The notes under the pieces were generated by a model. That model was not told where the DNA came from. It was given only the letters and a program-made list of their open reading frames with translations, and did no database searches. From contig JAJEKB010018049.1 of NCBI GenBank assembly GCA_022393335.1, positions 1-64,000 on the forward strand: a stretch of DNA of 64,000 nucleotides, read 5' to 3'. This DNA is from Macrotrachela quadricornifera. Taxonomy: Eukaryota > Rotifera > Eurotatoria > Philodinida > Philodinidae. The position numbers were made by a program, and so were the translations under genes. Positions 47,200 to 59,365 of this stretch are shown piece after piece (within the stretch, counting starts at the first letter, position 1; the number at the start of each line of letters is the position of its first letter).

Positions 47200-48038
47200 T
47201 ATACTCACCATAAAAGTTTTGTGCCAAAACTCGGAACCGTTGAGTTTTTATGACTAGTTCAACATGTTGATTTTGCGAATGAATTTTCTTCCAAGATATC
47301 GATCGATTTGTGAGTTACTCTTGATAAATTGGTAACACTACCTCGAGGTTACAAGACCATGAAAAGATCAGCCTGAGATTCTTACAAATGGTTTGTAACG
47401 AGGATTATCTTTGGAAGATACCTATAAGGTCAATATGGTACATACACAGTTTTTGTGCTATATATTCAGTCTTATTTTGTTTGATAGTTGTCGACAATTT
47501 GTGTCGTAGAATAGAGTGGTCATACTCCTTTTCCTTCATTCTAAATTGTCTTTAAAGAAATAAGAGAAGAAACAGTAATATGATATTGAATAATTATGAT
47601 ATGAAATTATATATTTTATTTCTATAACATGAAATAACGATAATTTTTATTATTCATATCCAAGAGTGGTTATACTACGATGTTGGAAACATTTCAAGAA
47701 GATATTAAGGATAAAGCTGATAATGATTAGGTAAGATCTATTTGAGCTCGTTTTTTATGATTTGCAATACTATGTTAGACATATTCCTATTAGTATTATG
47801 TGAATTTCAACTGTATATTTTATTTTTATAATTTGTATCATCTTGTCCTTTTCTAGTCGACGTTTTTTCTGCATAGTTTTGCACGCGAAAATAGTTCATC
47901 ATTGAAATATTGAATGTCTAATACTATGTAGAATAAGACTATGATTAGGAGACTACAATATGTTGATAGAATAAGCTTGAATATTAGATTAGTTTCAGTA
48001 GATTTATTGCAAGTCTATATGTTCGTCGATGCTTTCGA

Positions 48039-49902
48039 TTATGAGCTGTTGCTTCCGGATGACTTCGTATTTCTGCTGAAACTTTCGACACTAATACGTG
48101 ATTTGACTTTTCTTAGAATACTCGTGTGTTTTGAAGAATTTTTTCCCGGTTGAAGCCCTTTTCGCGCGCATCTTTTCCTCAATACTTTCACGTTTGATCC
48201 TTGAATTTGTTCGATAAAATCTTTTGCTTTCTCAGTCATTGGTTTGCCAAGTTTTCTCTTGCGTAATGCTCATCCACAAGTTGAAACGTATTGATTATGA
48301 AAAGAAATCATGGATAATACCATCTTCTTGTTTAAGTGTAACTTGAGCTCTTGTTTGTAATCGCATTGATGTTAATATTTCTGTTAGATGAATTCGAGCG
48401 ATATTATTAGCTGTTCGTGGCACACTGTTCGGAATAGTATGTAGATTGACTGCAATATGTGCATCCAGTTCCATAATCGATTCAAAAATCACAGTACAAC
48501 CACTAACGGGACATAATGATAGATCGTAGTATTGTCGATCATTTCTACTAAACATCATCAAAAGTAAATTCAAAAGTTCAACAAATTTTTATACCTTTTT
48601 GATATTGCGCATGACGGCCGATCATTTATTGGTACTCTAAAACGATTCGTCACTCTCATGTTATTTTCAAATTCTATCACTTTATATTCAATGAAAACAC
48701 CTCTACGTACATTGGAAGCCTTAAAAATTTCCATAATTTTCTTCCCATATTGAACAGAACGCACTGAAGAGATGTTAGGTATTTTAGTTTTATCTTAATG
48801 ACCTTAAAACAAAAGAGAAATTGGAAAAAGCTGACTCTTCAGTTGTTGATATACATACCAGCACCTGGTATAATTTCGGCTGCCGTTATTTTTGTAGTTT
48901 TAATTCCACCAGCATGCTCCATACTTTCTTTTACGTCATGCGTATTTAGCAAATTGTTTCCTTTGGCTATCCAAGAACGTAAACGATTCTTAGCTGCTCC
49001 ACAGACTCTATCACATATATCTTTACCTTTCTGTACCTCGCTGTAGTCCCTAGTCAAAAGGTATTTACCAAGCTGCATTATATGATATACCAATTGAGAA
49101 AATAGCATGATGTATTGAAAGCTTACTCGTTGACAAATGAGTTTTTCAGCCGCAGAAGTTGCATGTGAGGAGAAATTCGCTGCGTCGTCCGTACGTTTAT
49201 GTAATTTGGTTATATGTGGATAATCGATATAAAACTGTCTTAAAATAATCTCACCTCCACTTAATGAATCAATTTTCGTCTGAGAAGCGCTAGTTATTGT
49301 CATAATATATGATTCTGAACAAAACATATATGTAGATGATATGGAAGTTGATCCATTTTTTCAAATAAATGACCCAATAAGAGTTTTCATACCTTTCTTT
49401 TCCCAGTATTTTTCTGAGACTCTCGATATTCTTGCTGCAGAATCTTTTGGCCCCAATCGAAGGCAAAGAACGCTTCGACAATTCTCATTTTAGAGATGAT
49501 CTTTGTCTTTTCGCAGTCTTGATGCTCAGCATGTATATTATGACGAAACCATTCCATTATATGCTCTGAAACATTTTGAAAATCATACACAATTTCTGTT
49601 CGTAAATTATCGTCTGAAATTTTTTCGACGTTTTGTTTAATCTCATCAAGTGTTTGAATAAAATTTATACAATTGAAGCAAACGGATATATGCTCTTGAC
49701 TACACTCTGAATATTACTCAACACAGTCTGAATCACTTAGAGTAAAGGTAGTGCAATGCGTAATACAACTAGAATTTGACCTACAATGACCATTATGTCT
49801 CGACTTTTGACAGATTTCTACCATTTCTATCTGTCTTAATAGTCGCTTACGATCGGCTTGAGAAATGACTATTTCATCGACCATGATTGCAATGAGAATC
49901 AT
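48039..49902 (-). pseudogene. Decayed transposase-like gene, C-terminal part
   Basis: Read on the minus strand from about 49902 to 48039, across several frame breaks and stops. In order: a Cys/His-rich segment (ICQKSRHNGHCRSNSSC); VSEHIMEWFRHNIHAEHQDCEKTKI; VEAFFAFDWGQKILQQEYRE; an RTDDAANFSSHATSAAEK segment with acidic residues in a DDE-like setting; SEVQKGKDICDRVCGAAKNRLRSWI; a C2H2 finger-like block (LCPVSGCTVIFESIMELDAHI) and a Lys-rich end. I recognise this as a repeat-encoded protein type of invertebrate genomes, but cannot name the superfamily with confidence. It lies within the long inverted repeats, so it is most likely the transposase. Confidence 0.55.
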
Positions 49903-50580
49903 TATGGTGGATGTGGTATACGTGTTGTTGATTTAAGGGTCGGAGTATTAATCTAACATCCTTCGCATATCTATTGACGCCGACGTTCACAACAATAGCT
50001 CTTGCCTTCCTCGATTTTCACATTTTCAAAGCTACCGGCGAATTTCGATTTACTAGAAAGTGAACGCCAGGATTCAACACCTTCCACGACAAACTCATCC
50101 AGCCTTGTTGCTGTGCAGGCTTAATGTTTTGGAGTATTATTAGAGGATTTTTTTTATTCGACTCTCCTCTAAGTGAGAACTAACATGAAGTGAAGTATTC
50201 AAGAATGCGATAAAAAGACTATCATAAAAGAACAGAACAAATGAAGGGGAAAGAATGTGTAAGACGAGCGGAGAGAGAAAGACGAAAGTGTATGAAGACA
50301 AATGATGTGAAGGCATGCAAACAACATGCCTGTAGCAAGTATATCATAGAGTTTACTGCTACCTAAACCTATAAAATTTGTTTCGCCACAATACGTTCTG
50401 TAGTTAATGAGTGCACGCGTATTCTGCAGCTGAAGAACCTGCTTAGGTATATCTTGCACTGATCACCGTTATTCATGTGTAGAACAGCAAAACTATATGT
50501 TCCTATAGTGTAATGAGTTAGATTTTAGTGAGAAATAGTGCCTAATTCATGAGAAGCATTTTAGTAGTTACCTGAAACGA

Positions 50581-50863
50581 AAATAGAATTTTTTTATTTA
50601 TTTATTTTGAAATTTGAACGTTTCGTCAACTAAGTTGACATCATCAGCAACAAATTCACTACCAACACCTTGATTGATTACCATCTCACTTTGAATTGAT
50701 AAATATAATGAAATTAAATAAAGGGTGAGAGTGAGGGTGATAGTGTTGGTAATGAATTTGTTACTGATAATGTAAACTTAGTTGACGAAACGTTCAGATT
50801 TCAAAATAAATAAATAAAAATTTCTATTTTCACTTAATTTTATTATTGATTAAAATATCGCCT
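50581..50863. mobile_element. Palindromic insertion with 13-bp flanking duplication
   Basis: TTACCTGAAACGA occurs at 50568-50580 and again at 50864-50876. Between them are two inverted arms of about 70-110 bp: ATTTATTTATTTTGAAATTTG and AACGTTTCGTCAACTAAGTT on the left, the reverse near 50770-50832 on the right. A 13-bp duplication fits target-primed retrotransposition better than cut-and-paste. Each arm carries a hammerhead-like core; the one on the left arm (minus strand) is better preserved. Confidence 0.65.
50619..50647 (-). ncRNA. Hammerhead-ribozyme-like motif
   Basis: On the minus strand: CTGATGA, one extra T, stem GTCAAC-TTA-GTTGAC, then GAAACG. This matches the conserved hammerhead core CUGANGA ... 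stem II ... GAAA except for the extra base before stem II. The inverted arm at about 50767-50796 (+) has CTGATAA in place of CTGATGA. A cleavage site and stems I/III are not resolved, so self-cleavage is unproven. Such motifs are known in Penelope-like and related retroelements. Confidence 0.4.
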
Positions 50864-50876
50864 TTACCTGAAACGA

Positions 50877-52950
50877 GGTTATTATTTTCGGCTAGTCAAT
50901 TCACAAAATGCTTGACCATTTCAGGGTCAGCTCGCTGCTTTGTAGTTGATCCATTGTCACATTTCATCATATATTCTTGCATTCGATGAGCTAACTTGAT
51001 CGCATGTCATGAACTTACAAAAATCTTAATGGTTTCATCATAATCCCAAGAGCTAGGCAACAATAACAGTAGTCGAACTTGATCATCAAAAGAAATTTCA
51101 TGTTTAACATAAGAATCGTAAACATCCTTAAGATTTTGCACTATATTAGTATTCACCATTTCGTCGACAACTCTAGCACTTCCAACATTTGAGTCAAATT
51201 GTGATATATATAATAATTCTTCAACCTGTTCAGAAGCAAGTACTTCTGCTATTTTTTCTAAAATTCATATATCAATATCAGCGCTAGAGATAAGTTTTCT
51301 GATCAAAACATACTTTGTATTACTTTCATTGAGCCCGTTTGTTAAGAAGTTTTACGATGAAGACCACTACTGGAAATCTTATCAAGTCTTTTTCTAATTT
51401 GAGATCGAATCGGACTCAAATTGACTTGACTAAGAATATTATTCAGGAGTTCACATCAATTACCAACTACAAAGTCTGGCAAATGTGTAATATTTGAGTA
51501 AGTTGTTATTGAACCCACTAATATGTCATCAGGAATCACCAAAGCTTCTTTTCTGTGTGTTAAACACATTCTAAATACTAATTTATCTTCACTCAAACAG
51601 TATCAGCGAATAGAGAAAGCTTAAAAGGATAAATTCATATACTCATTACTTGGTCGGTACTTTTTGCAACTGTCCAATACATTCTCAATGCATCGAACAT
51701 AAAAAAAGCACTAACCAGACGTAGAATGAGCTAATGATGCGTGGAAAACCCTACGTAAGAATATTTCGTCGATGAAATTACCTTCCACCAACAGGAAATC
51801 CTTGAATTTTTGAGCAAATACGTAAATGAACGTAATGGCAATCTCAAGCAGAACAACGATGTTTTGAATCTTGATTAGGATGATGGCATTTAGTTTTAGA
51901 ATCCTATCAATCAATTCCAAACGAGCTTCGATGTTTAGGATAAATAGCCATAGAATCATGAATGAAAATTTCTTTTGAGTGTAATTTATTGGCAATAAAG
52001 TTTTTTTCATTCACAATTAGACAATCTTCTCCAAGCTTAGAAATTACGTTTTTGCACTTAAGATATGATCGTATATCGATGCCACTGAGTAAAGAAAAGG
52101 TTACATATGTGCGCAGCCAATCAGCATGATCTATAAGCAATTAGATATACGTTGATCAAAATAGAAAAGACTGCTTACGACGTGAAGTATTTCCACAAAT
52201 ATCCACACGTGAGTTACCTCATAGACAACAGTCATTGTATTTGAGTAATATTATCTCAGAATGATCTAAGATTTTGTAACAATTATCTCTTTTGAATTCC
52301 TTCGAATATGTCAGATCTAAAATAGTGGAAAAATTTACTGTTTCATTTGTAATATTCAACATACTATCCCTATTATTTGCCTATCGTTGTTGTTCCAATT
52401 CACCCTCATCGTCAGAAATTAATCTAATGTATGTTGGAAACATATTCTCAGGCTCAAAAGAAACGTTCGAATTATAATTATCATTGTACAGGCCACTTAT
52501 ATTATAGTATCCATCGTTAGTAAGATACTTCATGTACCCGCCCATGCACAGTGTCTGTTAAATATGTGCTATTTAAATTTGATCGATCACCAGGTTGGAT
52601 AGTTCTTGCCTCGTCTAATTCATGGGAAAGATAACATTTAACACCACTACGTTTAAATTAAAATGAGTTTCATTCAATACTGGATAATATATTGGGCGTA
52701 CCACAAATAGAAGACTCTCTCAATGAAAAGAAACCACAAGGAATACTAGTAGTACTCTCGATATCAGTTTCCTTATCAGCTAATATAATTGAATGATTAC
52801 CCTTAAAAATTTTTGAAAGCCTATCATTATCGACACTTGATTCATTATCCGTTCGATCAAAAAGATAGAATGGCAATCCATGTCCAAACATATATTCAGA
52901 ATTATTTTGATCAACCATTGTAAATTGTGTTGCACAGAATATAATCAATG
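50877..52950 (-). pseudogene. Decayed transposon protein, N-terminal part
   Basis: Minus-strand fragments within the long-TIR element, for example about 52948-52670 (VDQNNSEYMFGHGLPFYLFD ... LADKETDIES), about 52140-51711 (HADWLRTYVTFSLLSGIDI, then Ile/Leu-rich) and weaker pieces to 50881. They are open for 60-100 codons and broken by stops. They probably belong upstream of the segment at 48039-49902 as one former transposase, interrupted by the palindromic insertion. No domain could be named. Confidence 0.45.
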
Positions 52951-53756
52951 TTTCTTTGTGAAAAATGTGTATAAAATATCAAGATGTGATGCTTCTGTTT
53001 TTGAGTATGTTTGTTTTTTATTGTATAAAAAAAAATGTGATAATTTATTGCAACCAAAAATGATATAATACCATGGATAAAAAGCATACATCATACCACT
53101 GAATAGTTAAACCAACAGTAACTACTACGTGATTATACATAACAACAACATTCTATATACTTATGTGTACTATGCCATGCAATACTTATCACACATTAGG
53201 ATTTCTTAAGCTATTCACCTTTCTCATTAATTACGACAACAATGACCAATTTTTCACCTACATTGACTGTTGTGTTTTTTTTCCTTAATGTGTTACATTT
53301 AATAAAACTATTTCCTAAATCCATTCTTTGATTAATTGCACAACCCAGTTTTCTTCGATCATGCTTTATTGTATTGTGAGAATCAAAAGAAAAGATGAAA
53401 TAAAATATGCACAATCATAAGCTGAAAATATTTCATAAGTAACACTCATATATACTAAATCTTGACTATGAATCATAAAAATTACGCTAATTTGATGCAA
53501 TTGAAAGAAAATACATATTTTTATATCATATTATTCATAAATGACTTAATGGAGAAAAGATAGCGATAGGTCATTAAAACAAACGATTGAATAGAAAGAA
53601 GAAAAAGGCAATATTCAGCAGGATACAAAGGACATAAAGAGAATGAGAAGAACACAAGAGAAAGACATGTACAACAGCTGAGTAGAACGCAAAAGTAGGT
53701 CAATATATATAGATATGTATGCTAACATTCTTTTCTTTTGAGGGCTATGTAACACT
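52951..53756. other. Internal region of the long-TIR element, right side
   Basis: AT-rich, no gene recognised. Expected to hold the upstream region of the element's former transposase. Confidence 0.45.
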
Positions 53757-54334
53757 CTTATTTCTTTAAAAACAATTTAGAATATAGGAAAAGGAGTATA
53801 ATTATTCTATTCTACCACAAAAATTCTCGGTAACTATTAAACAAAATAAGACTGAAAATATAGCACAAAAACTGTATAGGTGACATATTGACCTTATAGG
53901 TACCTTCCAAAGATAATCCTCGCTACAAGCCATTTGTAGAAATCTCAGGTTGATCTTTTCATGGTCTTGTAGCCCCGAGGTAGTGCTATCAATTTATCAA
54001 GAGCAACTCTCAAACCGATCGATATCTTGGGAAAAAATTCATTCGCAAAATCAACATGTTGAACTAGTCATAAAAACCCAACGGTTCCGAGTTTTGGAAC
54101 AAAACTCTGATGGTGAGTGTGTCTTACTCAGATATATGTCTGAACAAAATTTCACTTCAAACGTTCCAGTTGTTTTCGAAATGTTTTCTTATTTGGACTC
54201 CGATTGGCCAATTTTGTCGAATATAGGATATATCGTTGAATGCTTATAAAAATATCAAAAATGTAATAGTTTTTGAAACGGCTAGCATCAAAATGCTCCG
54301 AATTCTTCCCTCCACAACATATTCTAGATTCGCA

Positions 54335-54968
54335 TTGTAACCAGTTTTCAAAGAATTTCTACGTCTGGTCCCTATTTTTTAACCAGAAATTTAGTAAAAT
54401 TCTTTGCTCAACTCAATTCAAAAATGAGTAAAATGGTAAGAAGATCTGATCATGAGTCTCACAATAATCTTTTTGTATTCATCAATACATAGGTTGCCAA
54501 ACATACGTTCTGTTACCTTTTTCAATTTCACATTCATTTCAAGAGAAGAATTATTCAAAATCATCTATATTCTATACAATTATTTTCGATTTAAAAAAGC
54601 TGAAAAACTACAGATATTAGTGCGTATGGTCAAGTGTACTTTGATCTAAAAACACAATTTTATTTTATCACTCTTTATTTTGTTCGTAATGATTCCTAAT
54701 TTAGTTTAAAAAACTGTATATCATTCAAAAAATGCATCTGTCTCATTGAATTTTGATCGATGAATATAGATTATGAAACACTCCTGATTTTCTGATTCAA
54801 CTTGACATTTGGCACTCCATGAAAAAAAGCCTTTTTCAGTTTCCATTGCAAATACACTAGATTTTTGAGAATGATATTTTATAAGTTGTTCGACTGAATT
54901 TGGAACATTTATTCTAGGAGAGGAAATGCTTTGAAATAGCTAAAAAAGTTTATCATGAAATATTTGAA
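54335..54968. other. Unit 1 spacer, end part
   Basis: Matches about 61475-62150 of unit 2 (for example GTAAAATGGTAAGAAG and CATGAAATATTTGAATAATT). Non-coding. Confidence 0.65.
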
Positions 54969-55170
54969 TAATTTCATGTAGAAAAAAAAGGTGATGAATA
55001 TAAAAATAAGGATGCATTATCATAAGCACGAAATTGTTATGCATGGGCAAAAAAATTATTAGTAAGAGGAAAAATGTTAGAAGATACTGGTACAACAAGA
55101 TTAATTGATAAAATTACAAAAAAAAATTGAGCAAATACAATCATCTACAGTATCTCAAAGTCCAGATTAA
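54969..55170 (+). pseudogene. Gene A relic, unit 2 (3' third only)
   Basis: Matches gene A from about residue 179 to its stop (KGDEYKNKDAL ... ARNCYAWAKKLLVRGKML). It lacks the 5' two thirds. An in-frame TAA replaces CAA (TCATAAGC near 55020), and an extra A in the poly-A run near 55128 shifts the frame. It starts abruptly after GAATAATTTCATGTAGAA, which marks the duplication junction. Confidence 0.85.
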
Positions 55171-55605
55171 AAGTAATAAAATTTTATTTAAATAAGAAGG
55201 AAATTTTTAATTTATTTTAGTTTTTATTATTTGTCTAAAGATTGATCATTATAAAATTTTAATATCTGAAAACTATTTTATTAATATTTGACTTTATTTT
55301 TACATATGTTTAAATGTCAAATGTGCGGTTTATATGTTTATTAATCATTGTTTGGTTTTTTTTATATTCTGATATTATATTTCAAGTAACACAATACTTT
55401 TTTGATTTTATTATGTAAGAATGTCCTTCGACGAAATGAGTCATTTCTTACTTTACATCAAAAAATATATTTTGTGTTTTTTTTACACGTGTAGAAAAAA
55501 AAACAAGAACAAAAAGGAAAAAAATTTTTTTTTCTTCTTTTCTAGGTAGTTGGTTTTTTCCCTGTTTATCGTATAGAGTGAAAGTAAAGAATCATTTATA
55601 TAGTA

Positions 55606-56241
55606 ATGGCAACAAATAATACTACTACCGCTACTGCTGCTGCTGTTCAATCAGAAAGCTCTGATAAAAAGACATTAACACCATTGTCTCCACAACCAGT
55701 TGATTTAAGTACATTTAAAGGTTTTAAATTTGTTACACTTGATACGTACCAAACTGATACACGAGAAATTTATGATAATATAAGTGGAACATATGAATGG
55801 GAACATTGTGCAGATCAACACAAACGATGTATTGAATTTATACGTGATAAATGCAAAAATAAACGAGTATTTCTTATATCATCTGGTTCACTTGGAGAAC
55901 AAATTGTTCCTGAAATTCATGAATTACCACAGCTTTATGCTATATATATTTATTGTGTCAACCTAACACGTCATCAAGAATGGGCAAAGAAATATTCAAA
56001 AGTACGTGTAGTATGTGATAATGATGATGTTGACTTATTACCACAATTTGCTGTTGATGTTGCACAAGCGAATATTGATTGGGCAGATGCTTTAATTAAA
56101 CAAGAAAAGTATGATGATGCAAAAAAAAAATTGAAATTAGCAACTGAGAAATTAACAAATGAAAACTTAGTTAAGTCTGGTCGTAAATATGATAAATCTA
56201 TGGATGAAGATATTAAAAATAAATTGGAAAAATGCAAATAA
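55606..56241 (+). CDS. Gene B2: SSGxxGE-module protein, short form
   Basis: Single exon, 211 residues. It starts MATNNTTTATAAAVQSESSD, corresponding to Met78 of B1; the long N-terminal extension of B1 and its leader intron are absent. The module is intact (FKFVTLDTYQ, CKNKRVFLISSGSLGEQIVP, LYAIYIYCVNLTRHQEWA, VRVVCDNDDVDLLPQ). The C-terminal 75 residues are almost identical to B1, while the segment around YEWEHCADQHKRCIEFIRDK differs at many positions. Function unknown. The intact frame and mostly conservative changes suggest it is still used. Confidence 0.82.
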   Translation: MATNNTTTATAAAVQSESSDKKTLTPLSPQPVDLSTFKGFKFVTLDTYQTDTREIYDNISGTYEWEHCADQHKRCIEFIRDKCKNKRVFLISSGSLGEQIVPEIHELPQLYAIYIYCVNLTRHQEWAKKYSKVRVVCDNDDVDLLPQFAVDVAQANIDWADALIKQEKYDDAKKKLKLATEKLTNENLVKSGRKYDKSMDEDIKNKLEKCK

Positions 56242-57132
56242 ACAAACTATAATATAATATACGTATAAAACAGTATCGCAGTGAAAAAAATGATTTCTTG
56301 TTCTTTTTTTTACTTTCCACGATCAATATATAATAATAAACAAGAGCAGGTAGTTAGGAATTTAGATGTTAAAAACTACCACTAATACAAAGTTCTGCTT
56401 AACTAAATTATAGTTAGAATTTTTAAAGAAGAAAACTAATAGATGATAGTACAGAAATATTGAAGCAGTTTTGTTTTACAAGACTATAAGTATGTTCATC
56501 ATAAAACATTTGTTGTCGTGTATGAAAAACTGGAATAAAAAGAACTGTATTCTATAACATCTGTTGGAAGTCTTTTTTTTCTGGTTTGAATTTATTCAAT
56601 TGAAATCTTTTTCTGCTCGAATTCATCGGGAAATAGAATTTGTATGATTTAGTAAATTAATTGAATTCAGATTTTTGTGTGTTTTGAAATCTATTCATAT
56701 AAAAATTTTATAGTTTTTTCTTTAATTCATCGACGAAATAATAATCTTTTTTAATTTCTATTTGTAATATTGTATCTTAACACATGGAGCGCGTTTTCTA
56801 TTGCAATTAAAGACTGCTTAATCAGTCATTGAATCGATCTCTTTTTTATGTCAATTTCAACATTTTCGAGTTAGAATTTCACATTGACCGATAGAGTAAG
56901 TCTTGCAGGACATTTGTGTTCAAAAAAATCAAAAACTACTGTTGATGCAGCATTCAACACAAGTCTTTGAATACAATGGTTAGAACTAGTTTTACTATAT
57001 GATAAAGCAGTATTGATTTTTGTGCTTAGGACGCACCAAGAGTTCTAATTACTGTGTTTTTGGAACATGTAATAACCTTTGAAAAACTTTCTTTCTATAG
57101 TCTTCAAGAAAAAAGAATGTGAAGATTTTTTT
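56242..57132. other. Unit 2 spacer, first part
   Basis: Non-coding; parallels 40369-40900 and 41815-42770 of unit 1. Confidence 0.65.
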
Positions 57133-58040
57133 ATGCTATTTAATCATACTTTAATTAATATAATGATAGTAAATTTTAGATAAAAGATTTTTTTATTATG
57201 ATTTATGCGTAATCATAATACTGGATCACAAAAGATAAAGCAGATTAGTGTTCAATCCCTCAAAACCATTACATTGATAATCAAAATATCTCATAAAATG
57301 CAATATAAAAATCTCTTTAATTTATATAGGACCACTTATTTTATGGTTGCACTTTTTGTTTCCAAAATGAACAAAGTTTCGTTATTGTAAAAATTGCGCG
57401 CACAGAGTTTTCCTTCTTTTTGTTTTTGAAAGCTATTATAATAAGTTTTACTATGAAGATGGTAGAACTATTCATGCTGCATCTTGCGGTGTATTTTCTT
57501 TTCTTTGGATAAAGCATTATCAGATGATGAAACAATGAAATCACAAAAATACATTCGTTGTATATCAGAAATATTATTTAATTTGCATGATCAAAATTCG
57601 ATCGTTCAAAATTTTATTCGTTTTGGAAACAAAAAGTGCAACTAGAAAATGAATGACCTTATAGAAATTGTAGAGATTTTCATGCTGCATCTTATGGTAT
57701 ATTTTGGTTATTATTATAATACTTTGAGAGATTGGACACTAACCTGCTTCATCTGCTGTGATCTAGTACTATGACCACGTACAAATCATAACGAAAAAGC
57801 CTTTTATCCAAAATTTATTATCATCAGTAGATTATTATTAATGCGATGCGAAGCACAGAAATTATGTAGTCTTTCACGAGTTGCTTTTATTTCTTACTTT
57901 CTCGACGTACATATGAAAATCGTCATTTTTAAGTTGCGATGATCTCGTGAATGGAAAATAGTAAAATATTCGCTAAAATGCTAGATCAAAGTATGTAGGT
58001 TGAATTATAACCATCCGTTTTCTGATCTTCAATAGAAAAT
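57133..58040. mobile_element. Insertion of ~0.9 kb specific to unit 2
   Basis: Absent from the equivalent place in unit 1 (near 42768), where GAAGATTTTT continues directly into CGTTTCGTCA. Inside, TTGCACTTTTTGTTTCCAAA (57345) and its inverse (about 57643) form a 300-bp palindromic frame, and CATGCTGCATCTT occurs twice as a direct repeat. No coding capacity. Confidence 0.6.
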
Positions 58041-58985
58041 TTCGTTTCGTCATAGAGAGCGTAACAAAATGACGATTTTTAATGTGAACTTTGTGTTTTT
58101 CAGTGTTCAAATAATTAAAACGAAAACAAGACAAAAATATAGGTGCTATACTCTCTGTATAACAGTTGTGAATATATCTAATGATAGATGATGTATCAAA
58201 CAGATAATTAAAGCAACAATCGACATTGTTCACTAGAAGCAAGTTGATATGTATTGATAGAGTTCTCATAGTAACGAGCTTCGTTATGCTTACATTTTAT
58301 TGATCGAAACCTTACTTTCTCGACAACATTCAAAGACAGGATATATGATTGGATAAATCTGAAAGAACTTGTCCAATGCCTGTTTCGTTTATCTAGAATC
58401 ATTGAAAGGAATATACGTTTTTAATGAATTACCGATTTTTGGATAAACGATATTCTCGACTTCGCACCACATTTCGTAGCTGAGTAACACTCGAATATCA
58501 TCTAGTATTCATTTGGTAAAACAATTCCGTGAAAATACGATGAAATATAAAATGATCGATGTTTATGAAGAATGAATGATCAGTAATAAAATATATTCTC
58601 TTGTCTATGATCATTATCATTGTTAGTTTCGTTCTAGATATTTATGTTCTGAATATTGACTTGAATATCATCTAGTCTATTGTACAATATATGTCACACA
58701 AAATATAACGCTTTGAAAATATTTGAGCATGAAACAATCATAAAAATTGTCAAAATTGTTATTACAATTAGTAATATTAGTTTGTAGTGTTACATTTGAT
58801 AAGATATGCATTGTGCAACAGATTAGTAAGATATCATTCGAGAGAAAAGAATTCTACTCTGTTTCTCGAAAGTTCTAAAGTTTATGTTTAATTATTAATT
58901 TACTAAATTCATTAATAGAGTGTTAACGAATTTAAAAAGATTCTATTATAACTATTATTGTGAAACAAGAACTACATACTTTTTT
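58041..58985. other. Unit 2 spacer, middle part
   Basis: Non-coding; matches about 42770-43620 of unit 1 closely, for example the CTCGACTTCGCACCACATTT block. Confidence 0.65.
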
Positions 58986-58989
58986 TCAT

Positions 58990-59365
58990 TTTTACAGTAG
59001 TGTAGAACTCGTTAAGCCGTTCCAACTATTCAACTTTTAAATTCAACTATCCAACTATTCAACTATCACAGGCAGCATCCTACAGGCGGCACCCTCATTA
59101 TGTGCATGACGTCTAGCATCCTTAATCTATCATATAGTAATAGTTGGATAGTTGTAAAGTCGTAAAGTTGTAATAACTATCCGAGTTATACATGTATGGA
59201 TTGAAAGAGAAAATAACGTTAAAGCTATTTCATAAATAAGCATTTGGAACTTGACGACATCTCTTTCATACACTATGGCCAGTGTGTTTTCAACTGAAAG
59301 ATTCAGCTTTGTTGACTTTTAAATTCAAATCTTCCTCATAAATGGGTGACCACTGGCTGGTTTTA
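58990..59365. repeat. Insertion with AACTATCCAACT inverted repeats
   Basis: Absent from unit 1. CAACTATCCAACTATTCAAC (about 59043) faces TAGTTGGATAGTTG (about 59146), and GGCAGCATCC / GGCGGCACCC sit between them. Probably a small foldback element; its borders are approximate. Confidence 0.5.

Larger units (their letters stand above)
44510..54328 (-). mobile_element. ~9.8-kb DNA transposon with ~570-bp terminal inverted repeats
   Basis: The left arm is 44511-44715 plus 47200-about 47570; the right arm is about 53757-54328 inverted. Matching blocks include CTAGAATATGTTGTGGAGGG at the outer end, CGGCTAGCATCAAAATGCTC-type sequence, the ATATATCCTATATTCGAC region, and TTATCTTTGGAAG near 47410/53910. 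The left arm is interrupted by a hAT-like element. Between the arms, decayed minus-strand transposase-like frames occupy about 48.0-53.0 kb. Without the insertion the element is about 7.3 kb. Unit 2 lacks it. The exact outer ends and target duplication are not certain. Confidence 0.75.
38806..54968 (+). repeat. Tandem unit 1 (gene A 3' part, gene B1, spacer)
   Basis: The first of three direct repeats. The unit begins inside gene A near GTAGAACAAAAAGGTGATG and ends at GAATAATTTCAT before the next copy of that point. It matches unit 2 through gene B and the spacer once insertions are set aside: 40911-41574, about 42022-42664 and about 44402-54330. Confidence 0.75.
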
